Of a DNA stretch of 64,000 nucleotides, positions 13,327 through 25,149 are shown piece by piece. Where the stretch lies: positions 124,001-188,000 of the forward strand of contig CAJQUW010005364.1 in NCBI GenBank assembly GCA_907163375.1, written 5' to 3'. Position numbers and translations under genes: made by a program. Below the pieces are notes generated by a model. It was not told where the DNA came from and did no database searches. It saw only the letters and a program-made list of their open reading frames with translations. The stretch comes from Prostheceraeus crozeri. Lineage: Eukaryota; Platyhelminthes; Polycladida; Euryleptidae. Within the stretch, counting starts at the first letter, position 1, and the number at the start of each line of letters is the position of its first letter.

Positions 13327-16300
13327 CACTAGGATGCCGAAAAATCGATTTACCTTCAACGCCGACAGTGTGTCAAAATGACACACAACTACCAAAGTGG
13401 TTAATATTGTTTATGCAGCCTCTTTTAGACATTCACATGGCTTGAGTAACATTTTCCATTGAATTTCACGCGATTTTTCACTGAGTATGTCAATCTTAAC
13501 TTAATTTACAATGCTTGAGTTAGGCCTACCTCCCAACATTGGCCTGATCTGTAGGCTCAATGAAAGTGCTCGCAGTCTGCATTTCATTACTCCGAAAGAG
13601 TCCAGGCACCTATGCTAGGCGTGTGTTCCGATCAGCTTTCAATGCTGGTATGTGCATTTCATGGTGCACTTTACTATTGTTTCGATGGCTGATGTACTTA
13701 GATGCTCCCGCGATCCGCTGAATCATATCTACTACAACAAGCAGCTTCTCTGACTCAGCACTTCCCAGAGACAACCTGGCTTCAATCTCGCTTTCACACG
13801 ATGTCGGGTTGATATCGATTTGTTTGACATGGCATAGACATAGGCTTGATTCGATGTCGAGAACTCTGTCATCAGTGTTGCAGTGTGAAAACTTCGTCAT
13901 TCATCGCAATGCCGCGAAGACGCCTGACTGCTGAGAATGCGATGCGACGATTACAGCTGATGGACGATGGATCATCAGATGATGATGACCTTGAAATTGA
14001 CCAAACTGACTCGGATGCGAGCTATGAAGATGACAGCATCGACGAAGATTCGGACAAGCCATCTCCTACTGATCTGCCTCTCACCGAAATAGCTTAGAAC
14101 ATCGAACCAGATCCAGCGATTGAGCCTGCAACGCAGAGCGACACTAATTGTGCATCGAGAAGTGGCATCACTTGGAGCAGATATTCAACGTCGATTTATT
14201 CAGGTACTTCCGTCGGTAGATCGTCCCGTCTGAATATTCTTAACTTGAGTCCTGGGCCTACAAGTTATGCAACGACGCGTATCCAAAGTGGCTCTTCATT
14301 GAGCGCGTGGCGTTTACTAGTCGATGATGAGCCAATGCTGCGACACATACAAATGTGTACACAGGAAAGAGCAGTCTCCTGTGGAAATGCTGAGTGGTGC
14401 TTGTCATTGTATGACATCGACAAGTTCATTGGATTATCTTATGCTCGTGGTGTTTTGACTAATACCTCTACACCTGTGCATGCATTGTGGAGCACAACAT
14501 GGAATTGCAACCTATTTTCGTCAACTATGACACGCGACCGATTTTGCTCTATCCAGCGTTATCTGCGCTTTGATGTCAAAAGCGAAAGGAGTCTACGACG
14601 ATCTACTGATAGGTTTGCATTGGCCTCTGACATTTGGTTTCCATTCATTTCGAACTCTCAAAAGTGCTATAATCGTCATGAATATCTTACTGTCGATGAG
14701 CAGCTGCTTCCGTGTAAATGTCGATGTTCATTCATACAGTAAATGTCCAACAAGCCCGATAAGTTCGGGATCAAATTTTTTCATCTGGTGGACAACAGCA
14801 GCAAGTATTTGATAAACGTTTGTCCGTATCTGGGTAAAGATGAGCAGAGACCTTCGAGTGAGCCACTCGCGCTTTCTTCTGTAAAGCGCCTGGCATATGT
14901 GTTCTATCAAATGGATACAATATCACAGCGGATAGCTATTTTTCATCAGTCCCAGTGGTGAGATACTTGTCTAGCAGAAATATATCGTATCTCGGCACAG
15001 TGCGCCTCAATAGCAGAGACTTATCGAACACTTCTCACAAGAGTATGCCACTTCACGCTACTTCATTTTACAAATGCGATGAAAGCACAAGTCTGTCTAT
15101 TAATAAGGCCAAACGAAATGAACTGGTTGCAATTATCAGTTCGCTGTTCCCTAGTCCATCGATTCCCATCACGGAGAATCCAAAACACAAACCAGACACA
15201 ATCACAACTTACAACAAGACCAAATGTGGTGTCGATGCTCTGGATAAAATTATCCGTTTGTACACGACTCGCCGCACTTGACGCCGTTGGCCAGTGTATG
15301 TGTTCTACAACTTGTTGGATATGGCAGCAATCAACGCTTGGATGCTATATAGAGAATCCCTATCGTCAAACATAAGTCGACGAGATTTCCTCCTCAAGCT
15401 TGTGGAGGAACTGTGTGCCTCTGCGCCTGTGACGGCTGCACCTGGATCGTCGGCTCGGAAGAGGTCAGCTGAGCCTTCACCTCAAAACATGATGAAGCGG
15501 CGACATTGTCAGGTTGGTGGCGACTGTAAAAACGTTACGAAGAAGTCGTGTGAGTCATGCCAGAAAATGTGCTGTGGAAAGTGCACTGCTCTTGAAAAGT
15601 ACACTTGCAATAACTGTGTATGAGTTTGCTCATTTTTCTGCGTTGATTTGATGCGATCATAATGCAATTGTGTTACATTTTCATGCCTTGTAATAATGTA
15701 AACTGGAAAAGTAGCCTACCGCACTGTAGTACACTTATAGTAGTATACTTCTAGGTTTGTTCATTTTTATGCGTTGATTTGATGTGATCAAACTGTACAT
15801 GTAGCCTACATGTAGGTATATGTTTGGCAATTGTGTAACATTTTATATGCCTTGTCCTTGTAGCTGGTTTTCCTGGGCGTAATATACGTACAGTACTTAT
15901 ACACTGGCATTCTATTTTCCTCTCATTTGCTAGTCGTGGTGATTGCTGGGAAAATAGCTCTGATTGAGTAGGCCTATAGGATACAGGTCTACATACGATT
16001 TGTCCTATTTCAACGTAATATTGCAAATAGACAATGTAAATAGATGTGCAAGGAGCATTATAGAAAGCTTATAGGACTACATTTGATGTGGTTAGGGTTA
16101 TATCCTCTACTTAGCATTCTTTAAAAAATCCATCGCTATGTGTCATTTTGACACACTCTCGGCTTTCTAGGTAAATCGTTTTTTACACAAAAAATATAAC
16201 ACCTACAACAAAGAGAAGAAATGAAAAATGATCTTTACCTAAAATCAATAAAACAAAATGAGTTTGGTACGAAAATAACTGAAACTATATAATCCGCAGC

Positions 16301-16355
16301 GATTTTACATCACAAATGTGTCATTTTGACACATCTCGGCATTCTACATGTAGTG
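13327..16355 (+). mobile_element. piggyBac copy 2, complete outline, 3029 bp
   Basis: Both ends are flanked by TTAA (13323-13326 and 16356-16359). The left end starts CACTAGGATGCCG and the right end, inverted, starts CACTACATGTAGAATGCCG. Subterminal dyads TGTGTCA-AAA-TGACACA lie at 13369-13385, 16139-16155 and 16317-16333. The transposase lies inside on the plus strand. The segment after it contains a diverged tandem duplication (about 15626-15695 and 15755-15860). Confidence 0.9.
13909..15623 (+). pseudogene. piggyBac transposase, broken
   Basis: The chosen ATG at 13909 starts MPRRRLTAENAMRRLQLMDD and is followed by an acidic head. Three Asp-bearing blocks are present: YLTVDEQLLPCKCR, ADSYFSSVPVVRYLS and KCGVDALDKIIRLYTTRR. 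These fit the DDD active site of piggyBac. The C-terminus has a cysteine-rich zinc domain (CESCQKMCCGKC). Breaks are TAG at 14095, TAA at 14740, a frameshift near 14912 and TGA at 15279-15281. The second Asp block is only readable in the shifted frame. Non-functional as it stands, though the catalytic residues survive. Confidence 0.9.
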
Positions 16356-16359
16356 TTAA

Positions 16360-18736
16360 AATTGATTACACATAAAATGCTGAAATTGAAGTATTTTACC
16401 CCCTTCCTTAACGTCTTGATTGTACGAGACCACTCGTATAACCCACCTTCACATTGCAAACTTACCTTGGCTTTTTACAGATAATTTTTTATGTATCTGT
16501 TATTATTGTTGGCAAATATAAACTTTCTATCAGCAAAAACAAAAATTGTTGTGATCTTCATTTCGCTTTCCAATATTTTGGATACCTTCCCAAGATTACC
16601 AAAGGTCCAACCTTGCTGCGTAGGCTACATATCATTGCCATAATAGATATCGGCCGATAGGTACTGCTGCCGTTGATTCCTGAGCTCTATGGTCGTATCA
16701 GTGAATCATAGCAATGCGAATGAAATATGCACTGTATTTCATAGATTCTTCTGATTGCAGTTATTGATTGATGGCCACTTTGAAATACTATGTGACAAGG
16801 ATGACAGTTTTCAACATCTAGTGATTCAAATTTGATTTTGTTGCAATCTACAGATGGATTACAACTGCTGATAAATTGTTTCTGTATGTGACACGATTTG
16901 ATCTGAGCTGACATTTTGGAGAATCATGATTCTTGTGCATTTTATGACAGCAATTTTCCTACAATGTTGTGTTTGTGGAAAACTCATCGATGTCGTCATT
17001 GATGATCACGAGGATTGTACGTATGCGATAAGTATTGATGATAAGCATTGATTTCAGCAGGTATAGAGTAATTATTTGCCAGTTTTCTGAATTAGACCTT
17101 TATGTTATTCATAGATGAAAATATATAGACAAGAAATGTAACTAATAATTCAAAGTAAAAAATACTGCAAAAATAATCAATTTTAAATGTAAAAATTTGT
17201 TACTAAAATGGTCAGTAGTCGCATGAAATCTGGATAAAGTCTACATTGATGCGGCATAAAGATAAAGGTCTGAAAAGTCAAAGATAGTTAGGAAGTAAAA
17301 GAAAGAAACGGCTGATTAGATGCATTTAGAAAAGCATATTTGACAAATATAAAATTCTTCCATTGAAAATTAAAGTGATGGTCGAAGACATTTAAAGTTC
17401 ATGTTTATTGAGGATTTATTCAATGTATGAATCAAAAGATCCTTGAAAATAATCAAGAATTCATATTTTCACTCAAGTTTTATTTCTCATTATTCTGCAA
17501 GAAATTTTATTTAGATAAGCTGACACATCAGTCAAGTGTGCGGATGCAATATTGTTTTACAATTCAAATGGGAAATGCTTGTAGAATGCAACACACAAAT
17601 CAGGAAAGAAATCGAAATAATGTGGCTGGGGAACTGGAACTAACTAGTAGATGAAACACAACTTGTTTTTAAAAGGATGCGGAACATTTTGGACATGTAC
17701 GCGCACCGATATGTTTCGAACGCTCTATATCATTATATCATTTTGAGTTCAAGTCCCGCTTTTATCAATTGTTCTTCCAAGGTTGGCTAGTAATTCGCTA
17801 GTAGCACTGTCCTGTTCGCACCGCTTCACCGAAAATCATATGCTGAGTATTTGTGCATGGCTGCAACACAAATTGTTTCGCGATATAGATTTTACCGAGA
17901 AAATGTGAACTTATGTCTATTACTAGAATTTTTAATATTTTCTGGAATAAAAGTTGGATTATACTAGAGTAACTCTGTTGCAAAGGATTGAAAACCAGTG
18001 ATTGTCCGGAATCAGAAAATTATCGGAATCCTGAAGAGGTGAAATTTGATAAAAAGTCAAATAGTGTCAAACAGAGTGAACAGCTACCGAAACATTTGAT
18101 AAATTGTCAAAACTATGCCCCAAATTGTCATTGATTGATTTGTTGAGTGGCAATGAAGACAAGCTAAGCTGTAATGTGAATGCAATCCAAGTTTTCAAGT
18201 ACTGTAGTGTATATTTGATAGTGGTGAATCGATTTGCTCCATATAAGAAAATTTACCAGGATTGGGAACTGGAGTGCAGAGATCTCCGAACTCACAATGG
18301 CCTCTTTTAGTTTTATTTTGCCTGTAATTGTAAGTGGCTGTCATGGTGCTTAACCTATCATACTTTTAGCAGAAGTCTTTAAAATTAATTCACCAGATAA
18401 TATAAAGATATAATCATGGCCAAAAAATCAAGGCCACTTGTTTTTTTATACTTTTGTTTATTAAGTCTATTGAATGCAAGTGTAGCCAATTGTGAGCATA
18501 TGCAAGGACTTGACTCGTCTGATGCTTTTAAATTTGTCTGTGAATTCTACATACCAGCGAAGCAATCGATTAACTGAAACTTAAATAGCATCAAAATACA
18601 TAGCTTAAAATTGTAGCACTTTTGTACACGATGGTTAACTTAAGGCGAATGACGCATCGCAAAGACTCAATGTGAAATTGTCGCTTTGAGCGAATCAGGA
18701 GTACCATTGTATCAAGTGACATCTAAATTGAGTTTA
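16360..18736. other. No supported gene
   Basis: AT-rich sequence with short open frames of no recognisable family. A B-box-like GAGTTCAAGTCCCG at about 17750 has no convincing A-box partner and is not called as a tRNA. Confidence 0.45.
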
Positions 18737-19192
18737 CACTAGGTGACATGCCACGCTCAATCACGCGTAATTCACGCATAAACTACGCGTAATTAAACAT
18801 AACCCTAAGTATCCATGGCTACGCGTGACATTCCTGCAACATCTGTCGGCAGTCCTGTTATATAGACTTTGCGTCTCATGTGTCTGCATGTATCAGAGGC
18901 TAAACAATGTGATAGGACCTCAATTTCATGGTCAGGGAAGACAGAACATGCTTAGCGGTTCATCCGTGGTTCAAGCGGCAACGCAGACAACCGTAGACGA
19001 CGCGCAAACTATAAACGCTCGCCCGCGCGTATTCATAAACATTCCCCATGTTTTAACAGCATCAGATCAAGTGATTTCTGACTCTTAGTGCAGCGCGTAT
19101 GTTCACGGGTAGAAGAATAGAATGTCCTTAACCACGGATGTTTGGTGTGTTCCTTAATTACGCGTGAATCACGCGTGGCATGTCACCTAGTG
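18737..19192. mobile_element. MITE with TA target duplication, 456 bp
   Basis: The left end CACTAGGTGACATGCCACG (from 18737) is repeated inverted at the right end (to 19192), followed inward by ACGCGT-rich sequence in both arms. TA flanks both ends (18735-18736 and 19193-19194). No ORF of note. The TA duplication suggests mobilisation by a Tc1/mariner-type transposase. Confidence 0.8.
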
Positions 19193-19238
19193 TATTGAGA
19201 CGGTAAAGGTTGGTCATTCCTGTTGATTATAAAGATCT

Positions 19239-19340
19239 GCCACTGGCTTTCGCAGGAATAAGAATACTTTTTACTCACCGTTAAAGAATCACGAAACTTT
19301 TAGTAAAAAAAATATTTTTATTCCTGCTAAAGCCAGTGGC
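19239..19340. repeat. Short hairpin element
   Basis: Arm GCCACTGGCTTTCGCAGGAA from 19239 is nearly complementary to the arm ending at 19340 (TTCCTGCTAAAGCCAGTGGC). A loop of about 50 bp separates the arms. Too short to classify. Confidence 0.75.
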
Positions 19341-19564
19341 TAATATTAACAATAAATTGAATTTGCTTAGGAGTAATAATAATATGCTAATAATAAAGCG
19401 TTTATTAAACAACAAGCATTAATTATTGAATGATTTCTTTCAATTGCTAATTCAGTTTATCAATTTACTCCTTTGATAATTGCTTTCAAATCTGCTATTT
19501 AAATAAGGACAAATAAAGGCAGTCGATATATAACAATTTGCTGTCTCAGTGCATCAGTGCGCAA

Positions 19565-19643
19565 TGTCAGTATAGCGCAGTGATGTGGATATGACTCGCT
19601 TGACCCACTGCAGCGCAAGGTACAGGGTTCGAGTCTATTGTCA
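19565..19643 (+). ncRNA. tRNA-like pol III promoter (degenerate tRNA or SINE head)
   Basis: An A-box-like TAGCGCAGTGATGTGG at 19573-19588 and a B box GGTTCGAGTC at 19626-19635 are spaced as in tRNAs. I cannot fold a full cloverleaf with a clean acceptor stem, so a tRNA-derived SINE head or tRNA pseudogene is more likely than a working tRNA. Confidence 0.4.
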
Positions 19644-19649
19644 AACAAA

Positions 19650-20566
19650 ATTTTATTTTCACAGAAACTTATGGAATAATGATTAGACATCATGGGGAAG
19701 CATTAAACACCGACAAACAATTAACAGTATATGATGACTAGAGCTATGAGGTAATGAATCACATAATGCCTGACTGGTAGAGCTTTCGATCAGTAGGAGC
19801 TAATGGTTAATAGTCTTCTTAAGACACTTGAATAGGGTATAGGAGTTTTTTAAATAATTGCGATTGGTAGAGAACGGCGAATTATATCCCATTTCAGACA
19901 GCTGCGGACAATGCCGAACCTCATGATATCCTCAGAAAGAAAATACATGATATCTTATCATTATTCTACCAGTTATTTGTTGTTCCGGAGTTGCCTTTCT
20001 TATTTACATTGTGTTTGAGGTAGCGATCATTTGGTCTGGTTACTTGGTGTCAGGGTTGCTTCTTGTTGTGTTCCTGCTCCTGCGTGTGAGTGCTGAGGAC
20101 TGGGGGAGACAGCGTCTGTCAGCTGACTTTTATCAAACATATCAGATATATCAGTCTAAAATGAAATGAGATATTTGACGACAACTGGCTTTGACATGAA
20201 AACGGTGATAACTCAATTTTGAAAAAAATATTAGTTTTTGGAACATTTGACTGGATGGGGATGAATTGGATAACTTTCAAGATTCAATCAATACCAGACT
20301 TAACATTTGATACAAAATTATGGCAAAATGAACAAACTCATCATAGTTTTAATATTTCATCTCTCTCTAACAGGTTGTGCGTTAAAATGACTTGTCGAGA
20401 AAGTCCAAATTTTCACGTTAAGCCGCCCAACTAATATAAAACTCTCTATTAAAAGACGTCACATCTAAAGCCGCTGTTATTCAGAGGATTTGTAATCACA
20501 TTGTTTAGGCTGCGCTCATTTGTTCGAAATGTTATCGATAACGATGATTTTAACGTGTCTTTCCAG
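19650..20566. other. No supported gene
   Basis: No domain, repeat or RNA gene recognised. The stretch ends in a pyrimidine-rich acceptor (TGTCTTTCCAG) before the candidate exon at 20567. Confidence 0.4.
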
Positions 20567-20854
20567 ATGTGGTGAAAAGAGATAAACAACATTTGAAGTT
20601 CGAGATCTATGGAGAGTTGTTGAAGCAACGCGGCATGTTAAGAGGATATGCCGAGATAAAACATAAAGGCATAATACGGCTGGCAAATTACGTGTGGAAA
20701 CTCAATGGAGTAACTAAATTTAAGGGTAGACGCGAACTTTGCGACTTCCTGGTGAATGCCTCCGAAATACAGCCTATCGATGAGAAATTCGTTATTACGA
20801 TCACTGTCGTGAACGTGGTTGCCGATTACCGGAGAGTATTCATAGTTAATAAAG
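20567..20854 (+). CDS. Candidate internal exon of an unknown cellular gene (96 codons)
   Basis: The interval is bounded by TTTCCAG and by AAAG|GTGAGT, both near-consensus splice sites. It is 288 nt long, begins after one carried base and ends leaving one, so it is a symmetric phase 1-1 exon. The product includes KFEIYGELLKQRGMLRGYAE, ELCDFLVNASE and FVITITVVNVVADYRRVFIV, which alternates like a beta-rich domain. I recognise no family. A second exon with the same phase and boundaries is at 43298. Phase 1-1 exons are common in animal extracellular modules. Neither start codon nor flanking exons were found. Confidence 0.35.
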
Positions 20855-21111
20855 GTGAGTTCATAACAACATTCTTTTTGATGTTGACAAATGCAAGTTC
20901 TACTTTGAGCCTGACGGCAGTTCAATGAATTCCTGAGTAGTGTAGTGGTTTACATGTAGCCTGTTTTTGTGACTGATACCAATTTTCATTTTCTCCATTT
21001 CAATAAAAGGCGAAAGTCTATTAACTGCACCTGTTGAAAATCACTTTGAGTATATTAAGTTTAGCTTCAGGTTTCGACGGCCGGACTGCACGTCTTATCA
21101 AAACACAGCAA

Positions 21112-21255
21112 TTCACGTGCAGTCCGCACAACTGCGTGAATGCATGTGTCACATCACACGGTTGACATCGATTCACGTGCAGTCCACACAACTGCGTGTG
21201 TCACATCACAAGATTGGCATCGATTCACGTGCAGTCCACACAACTGCGTGTAACA
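21112..21255. repeat. Tandem repeat of about 57 bp, 2.5 copies, each with a CACGTG palindrome
   Basis: ATTCACGTGCAGTCC followed by CACAACTGCGTG recurs three times (from about 21112, 21171 and 21224). Each unit has an E-box CACGTG and an imperfect dyad CACGTGCAGT/ACTGCGTG. A related fragment lies just upstream at about 21085. Confidence 0.8.
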
Positions 21256-22019
21256 CACAACCGTTAAGCTTCTAAAAAAACATTCGTATTTATATATTAA
21301 AATGATGACGTGATGAGTAATAACTTCGCAGTTGAAATCCATGGATATCACATAAAACAAACGGCTGTTCTTACGAATATTTACAATTCAAACTGTAAAA
21401 AGCCGTGAAACTAATTTTAGCTGTTGATTTCAACGGTTATTTACGGTTTAGGCCTACAGTCTGCAGTGTATAGGGTCCATTTTGCTTTGTCGAACAAAGC
21501 GTATTAACCCAACGGGTCCAGGAGTGAGGCAGAGAGCTTCCAAGATAAGAGCAACGGGGAAACTTGAAAGCCGCTCTTGAGGTGCTGATCTCGTAGCCGT
21601 TGACAAGAGAGAGAGGATTGAATGTAAAACATTAGGCAATACTTCTTGCCAGTAACTCATCAGTAGTTTGCGAGACTTTAAATAATAATAATAATATCGT
21701 ATATTTGATGCAGAAGCCTCAATAATAGTAATCGTGAGGCTAAACAAGAAATCATGACAAAGATTACAGATGAAAATCAAAGTTAACAAAGAAAAACAAA
21801 AACGCATCTTTAAGCGTCCATAACACACAGTCATAGTGTGTGACATAGAATGTGATAGAATGTCATAGAATGTGATCATTTGAATTATCAAACCGAGAAA
21901 CCACTATTCGTTGTAATTGCCCTCCAAGAACAGGTTATAGCTTGTGACATGATCACACTCAAGAAAGAGCTCTTATTGATAAGGCTATGTATTAAAGTGA
22001 ATAAAAGCATTAAAACTCA

Positions 22020-22251
22020 TCGGACTGCTATTTGAACCTCTCCACACAGGTTTACATGACACGGAGTATTTGTAAAATACTATTATTCCCTTCTGTTTTG
22101 CTATCATGATCAGTCAAAAGTGTAAAACTTTGCATATCTGACATGTGAAACTGGGTATCATTCGAGTTCATTTAATAAAATCGAAACTGTATGCATAAAG
22201 GGGATTTAATTATTGCTGAGTTGCTACTCTACCTAATATACTTGCTCTATG
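22020..22251 (-). mobile_element. Truncated third copy of the CATAGAG-ended element
   Basis: Read on the minus strand from 22251 it starts CATAGAGCAAGTATATTAGG and TAGAGTAGCAACTC, matching the ends of the elements at 33346 and 41484. It also shares inner phrases with them, for example TTCATTTRATAAAATCGAA. The far end was not found, so it is truncated or too diverged. Confidence 0.65.
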
Positions 22252-22345
22252 TGTGTCAGCATAAATCGAAGCACAGAATGATGCATCAAGTGCTATGTTC
22301 TCTGCTCTCGGACGATGGAATATGTCGAAATCGCAACATCATATA

Positions 22346-22549
22346 GTCCGGCAGCCAGAACGAGTTTCTGCAGGGAACGCGGCCGAAAGTGAGACTTTCA
22401 CAGAATGATGTACTCCCTATGCCTACTATGAATCGGCACGTCTGCCGAGTTCTAGTGAGTTCCTCTTCTTGTCAGACACGATCAAAAGAAAAACACATGT
22501 AAATCCAATGGGCCTCGTTCCCTGCAGAAACTCGTTCTGGTTGCCGGAC
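22346..22549. mobile_element. MITE, 204 bp, near-perfect 38-bp terminal inverted repeats
   Basis: GTCCGGCAGCCAGAACGAGT from 22346 returns inverted at 22530-22549 with one mismatch, and the match continues inward through TTTCTGCAGGGAACG. TA flanks both sides (22344-22345 and 22550-22551), as for Tc1/mariner-type MITEs. Confidence 0.85.
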
Positions 22550-23102
22550 TAATAGCTCAGCACGCCACGTCAATTTTGTCGTTCTTGATCCTACTCTTTT
22601 GTTTCCTGTCGACCATTACCCGTGCAGAACGTTGATCGGTTATGAGTCTGAAATGATAACCGAGAAGAGTGCCTCCAATGACGCACCGCAGCTTCGATGA
22701 TGGCTTGGGCATCTTTCTCAATCACATTGTCGGATTTCAGGTCCATGGAGAGTCCGTAAGAAAAATGCGACTGGACGTGCAACTTGATTAAGCGTCACTT
22801 GTGGTCGCTGGTGATCGTCTGATGTCGCAGTTACTTCTATGAGTTTCAGTAGATTTCTCTGGTGTTATGTATCCGTTTTTCGACGGATTTGGCATCATTC
22901 CTTTCGCCGTGCTGTGATCTGTAATTCAGCGGTGGATTTTATCTATCGGCAGTGCTTCTATGATTCAAAATTTGGAATCTTTATCTTTTCTGCAGCCTCG
23001 TCGTGAATGCTTCTCATTTGGCGTGTTCTCTTGTTGGCTTCAGCCAATTTAATGTGATGGGGCACGTGATCGGTGGTTTTCTGACTTTTTTTATTAAGAC
23101 TG

Positions 23103-23175
23103 ACTGGCGTGGTGCTGTGGTTCTGTGGCTTGTGTTCTGGATTGACACACCTGGTTTCCTTGGTTCGAATCCGTC
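23103..23175 (+). ncRNA. tRNA-like segment ahead of LINE A
   Basis: A perfect B-box GGTTCGAATCC at 23162-23172 and a weaker A-box (TGGCGTGGTGCTGTGG, 23105-23120) are spaced as in a tRNA, about 50 bp before ORF1 of LINE A. It could be a SINE head, a tRNA relic or a pol III promoter. No clean cloverleaf. Confidence 0.3.
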
Positions 23176-23220
23176 ATCGAACAATTTTGCTTTTTTATAT
23201 TAGCATCCTATTTCAACATT

Positions 23221-23963
23221 ATGTCTTCGGCTCAAGATGAACGTCCAACCCGGAAGGGTAGTCATGCTAATCGTGCAAATGCTAGTTGTACCGGTAATGC
23301 TGATACTTTTAAAGATATGCTCAACGACATGAAGCTTGAGATCATCGCAAGCTTTACGACTCGGATTGACGATTTGAACTCGAAAGTTTCTCGGTTGTTG
23401 ACGTCGTCTGAAGATTTGAGGAAGAGAATAAGCTTTATTGGAAATCAACAAGAGCTGCAGCATAAGGAAATTGACGAAATCAAAGAGGCCCTACTATCAG
23501 GAGTATGCACTGATAAATTCTATGAAGAAATGGATGATCGTATGATGCGAATGAATAATTTAATAGTTTGAGGTATCCCTGAAAAATCAGATGGGTCAAT
23601 AGAGGATCGCGTTGAACATGATGAAACTAATGTAGAGAAGGTTTTGGAACATTTGAAAGTTTGTGGTGCTGGCCTGTCGGGGTTCAGAAGAATAGAAAAA
23701 TCATTCACGGCAATCCTCGAATGCTCAAACTCTCCGTGTCAAATGTGGTCAAGAAAAGCGAGATTCTCAAAAATTCAAGATCTCTTCTCAATTCCGCGGA
23801 CTTTAATGAGGTGCATGTTCATCAGGACCTTACTCGGCTACAACAGGAGAAATCCAAGCAGCTAATCAGTGAGTTGAGGACCAGGCGGACTCAAGGGGAT
23901 GATGTCTTGATTCATAGGGGCAGGGTTGTGAAACGTGATGAGTTGCGGCAAAATTTTCATTGA
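23221..23963 (+). pseudogene. LINE A, ORF1 (coiled-coil nucleic-acid-binding protein), broken
   Basis: The ORF begins MSSAQDERPTRKGSHANRAN and carries a heptad-rich stretch (about residues 35-95). NNLIV*GIPEKS and later HVHQDLTRLQQEKSKQLISE follow, the layout of ORF1 proteins of APE-type LINEs (coiled coil, then an RRM/C-terminal-like region). It is broken by TGA at 23569-23571 and by a frameshift near 23695. Its end overlaps the start of ORF2. Confidence 0.75.
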
Positions 23964-23977
23964 AAGCTTTCAAACAT

Positions 23978-25135
23978 GAATACTTGTGTTCTATGTCCGT
24001 GCTTCTTTGCAATATGCGTTCCCTGTTGCCAAAATTTGATGAGATTTGTCTTACTGTTTCGAACTTTCAACCTCGCATCATCATGATGACTGAAACATGG
24101 CTCTCTGATAGTGTTGATGATGATCTATTGAAAAATCCACGATGCATGCTTTTTTGTATGGATCGTCGAGTTCGGAAAGGCGGCGGTGTATGTCTGTGGG
24201 TGAATGAAGGTATTGTGTCCTCACCCTATCTGCCTTCTAACATGTTCCCGTCCTCTTGTGAGATTCTTTTCACTATTTTGAATTATCAATCTCGCAATAT
24301 CCTGTGTTGTGTTATTTATGTCCTTCCAAATTTGAACAAAGATGATCACAGTGACATTGGCAGTTATTTGTTGAATGAAATAGACTCTGTTCTATCTGTC
24401 CACCCTGACTGGAATATCATGATTGGTGGAGACTTCAATGACTTTTCAGATTGCATTTTCGAGGAGGATTTGGCTTTATCTAATATTTAAATTAATTTAA
24501 TATCTAATATCTAATATAAAAATTGCGTTCCATACGATTGATGCATGCAGTGAGTGATTATGACAAAATGTAATTTGTGTTAGTATATACAATTCCTCTC
24601 CTTCCAGTGTCCCATGTGTAATTTCATCTCATCACCTCATTTGTTATGATACTTGTATATTTTTCATGTCCCACTATCATCGTGTTCTCTGTTGAGAAAT
24701 ATACGTTTTGATACTTTGATACTTTATCTAATAAAGTAATCGACCCAACTCATAACCGTTCAATCCTAGACAAGATTTGGATTGATGATCTTCTTGCTTC
24801 TGTGTTCAACGATTCTGCCTCAGTTGGGCCGCCTATAAAGAATTCCGATCATAATTCGATAATTCTACATTCAAATCTATCTCATGATTTTGAATCATTC
24901 TGTTGTGTCCCAGTTTACGACTTGAGGGATAGTAATATGAAGGAGCTTTTGTATCGTTTATCGATGGTTGACTTCTCACGGCTTCATCAGCTCACAGATG
25001 CAGGTGCAATTTGTGATTTGCTACATAGTGCATTGTACTATTGTATGGCTTTCATGCCATTTGAAATTGTGACTCCTGTACTCAAATAATTGATTGGCAA
25101 GAGATGGGATGCTTTCAGGAAACAAGAATCCTGGC
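23978..25135 (+). pseudogene. LINE A, ORF2 apurinic-type endonuclease, truncated
   Basis: LLCNMRSLLPKFDEI, TETWLSD, RKGGGVCLWV and MIGGDFNDFSD are endonuclease (EEP/APE) blocks. After a small insertion at 24486-24721 the frame resumes with NRSILDKIWIDDLL and NSDHNSIILHS. The reading stops being recognisable near 25135, where LINE B begins, so LINE A lacks its reverse transcriptase. Confidence 0.8.
24486..24721 (+). mobile_element. Short LINE 3' fragment inserted in LINE A
   Basis: It is flanked by a 12-bp duplication CTTTATCTAATA (24474-24485 and 24722-24733). The insert ends in repeated GATACTTT, a 3' microsatellite tail typical of target-primed reverse transcription. It has no coding content and looks like a 5'-truncated LINE or SINE tail. 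Confidence 0.8.
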
Positions 25136-25149
25136 TCTGTGGTTGAAAG

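Noticed and set aside
17740-17765. B-box-like GAGTTCAAGTCCCG as a tRNA gene
   Set aside because: No A box or cloverleaf could be placed upstream.
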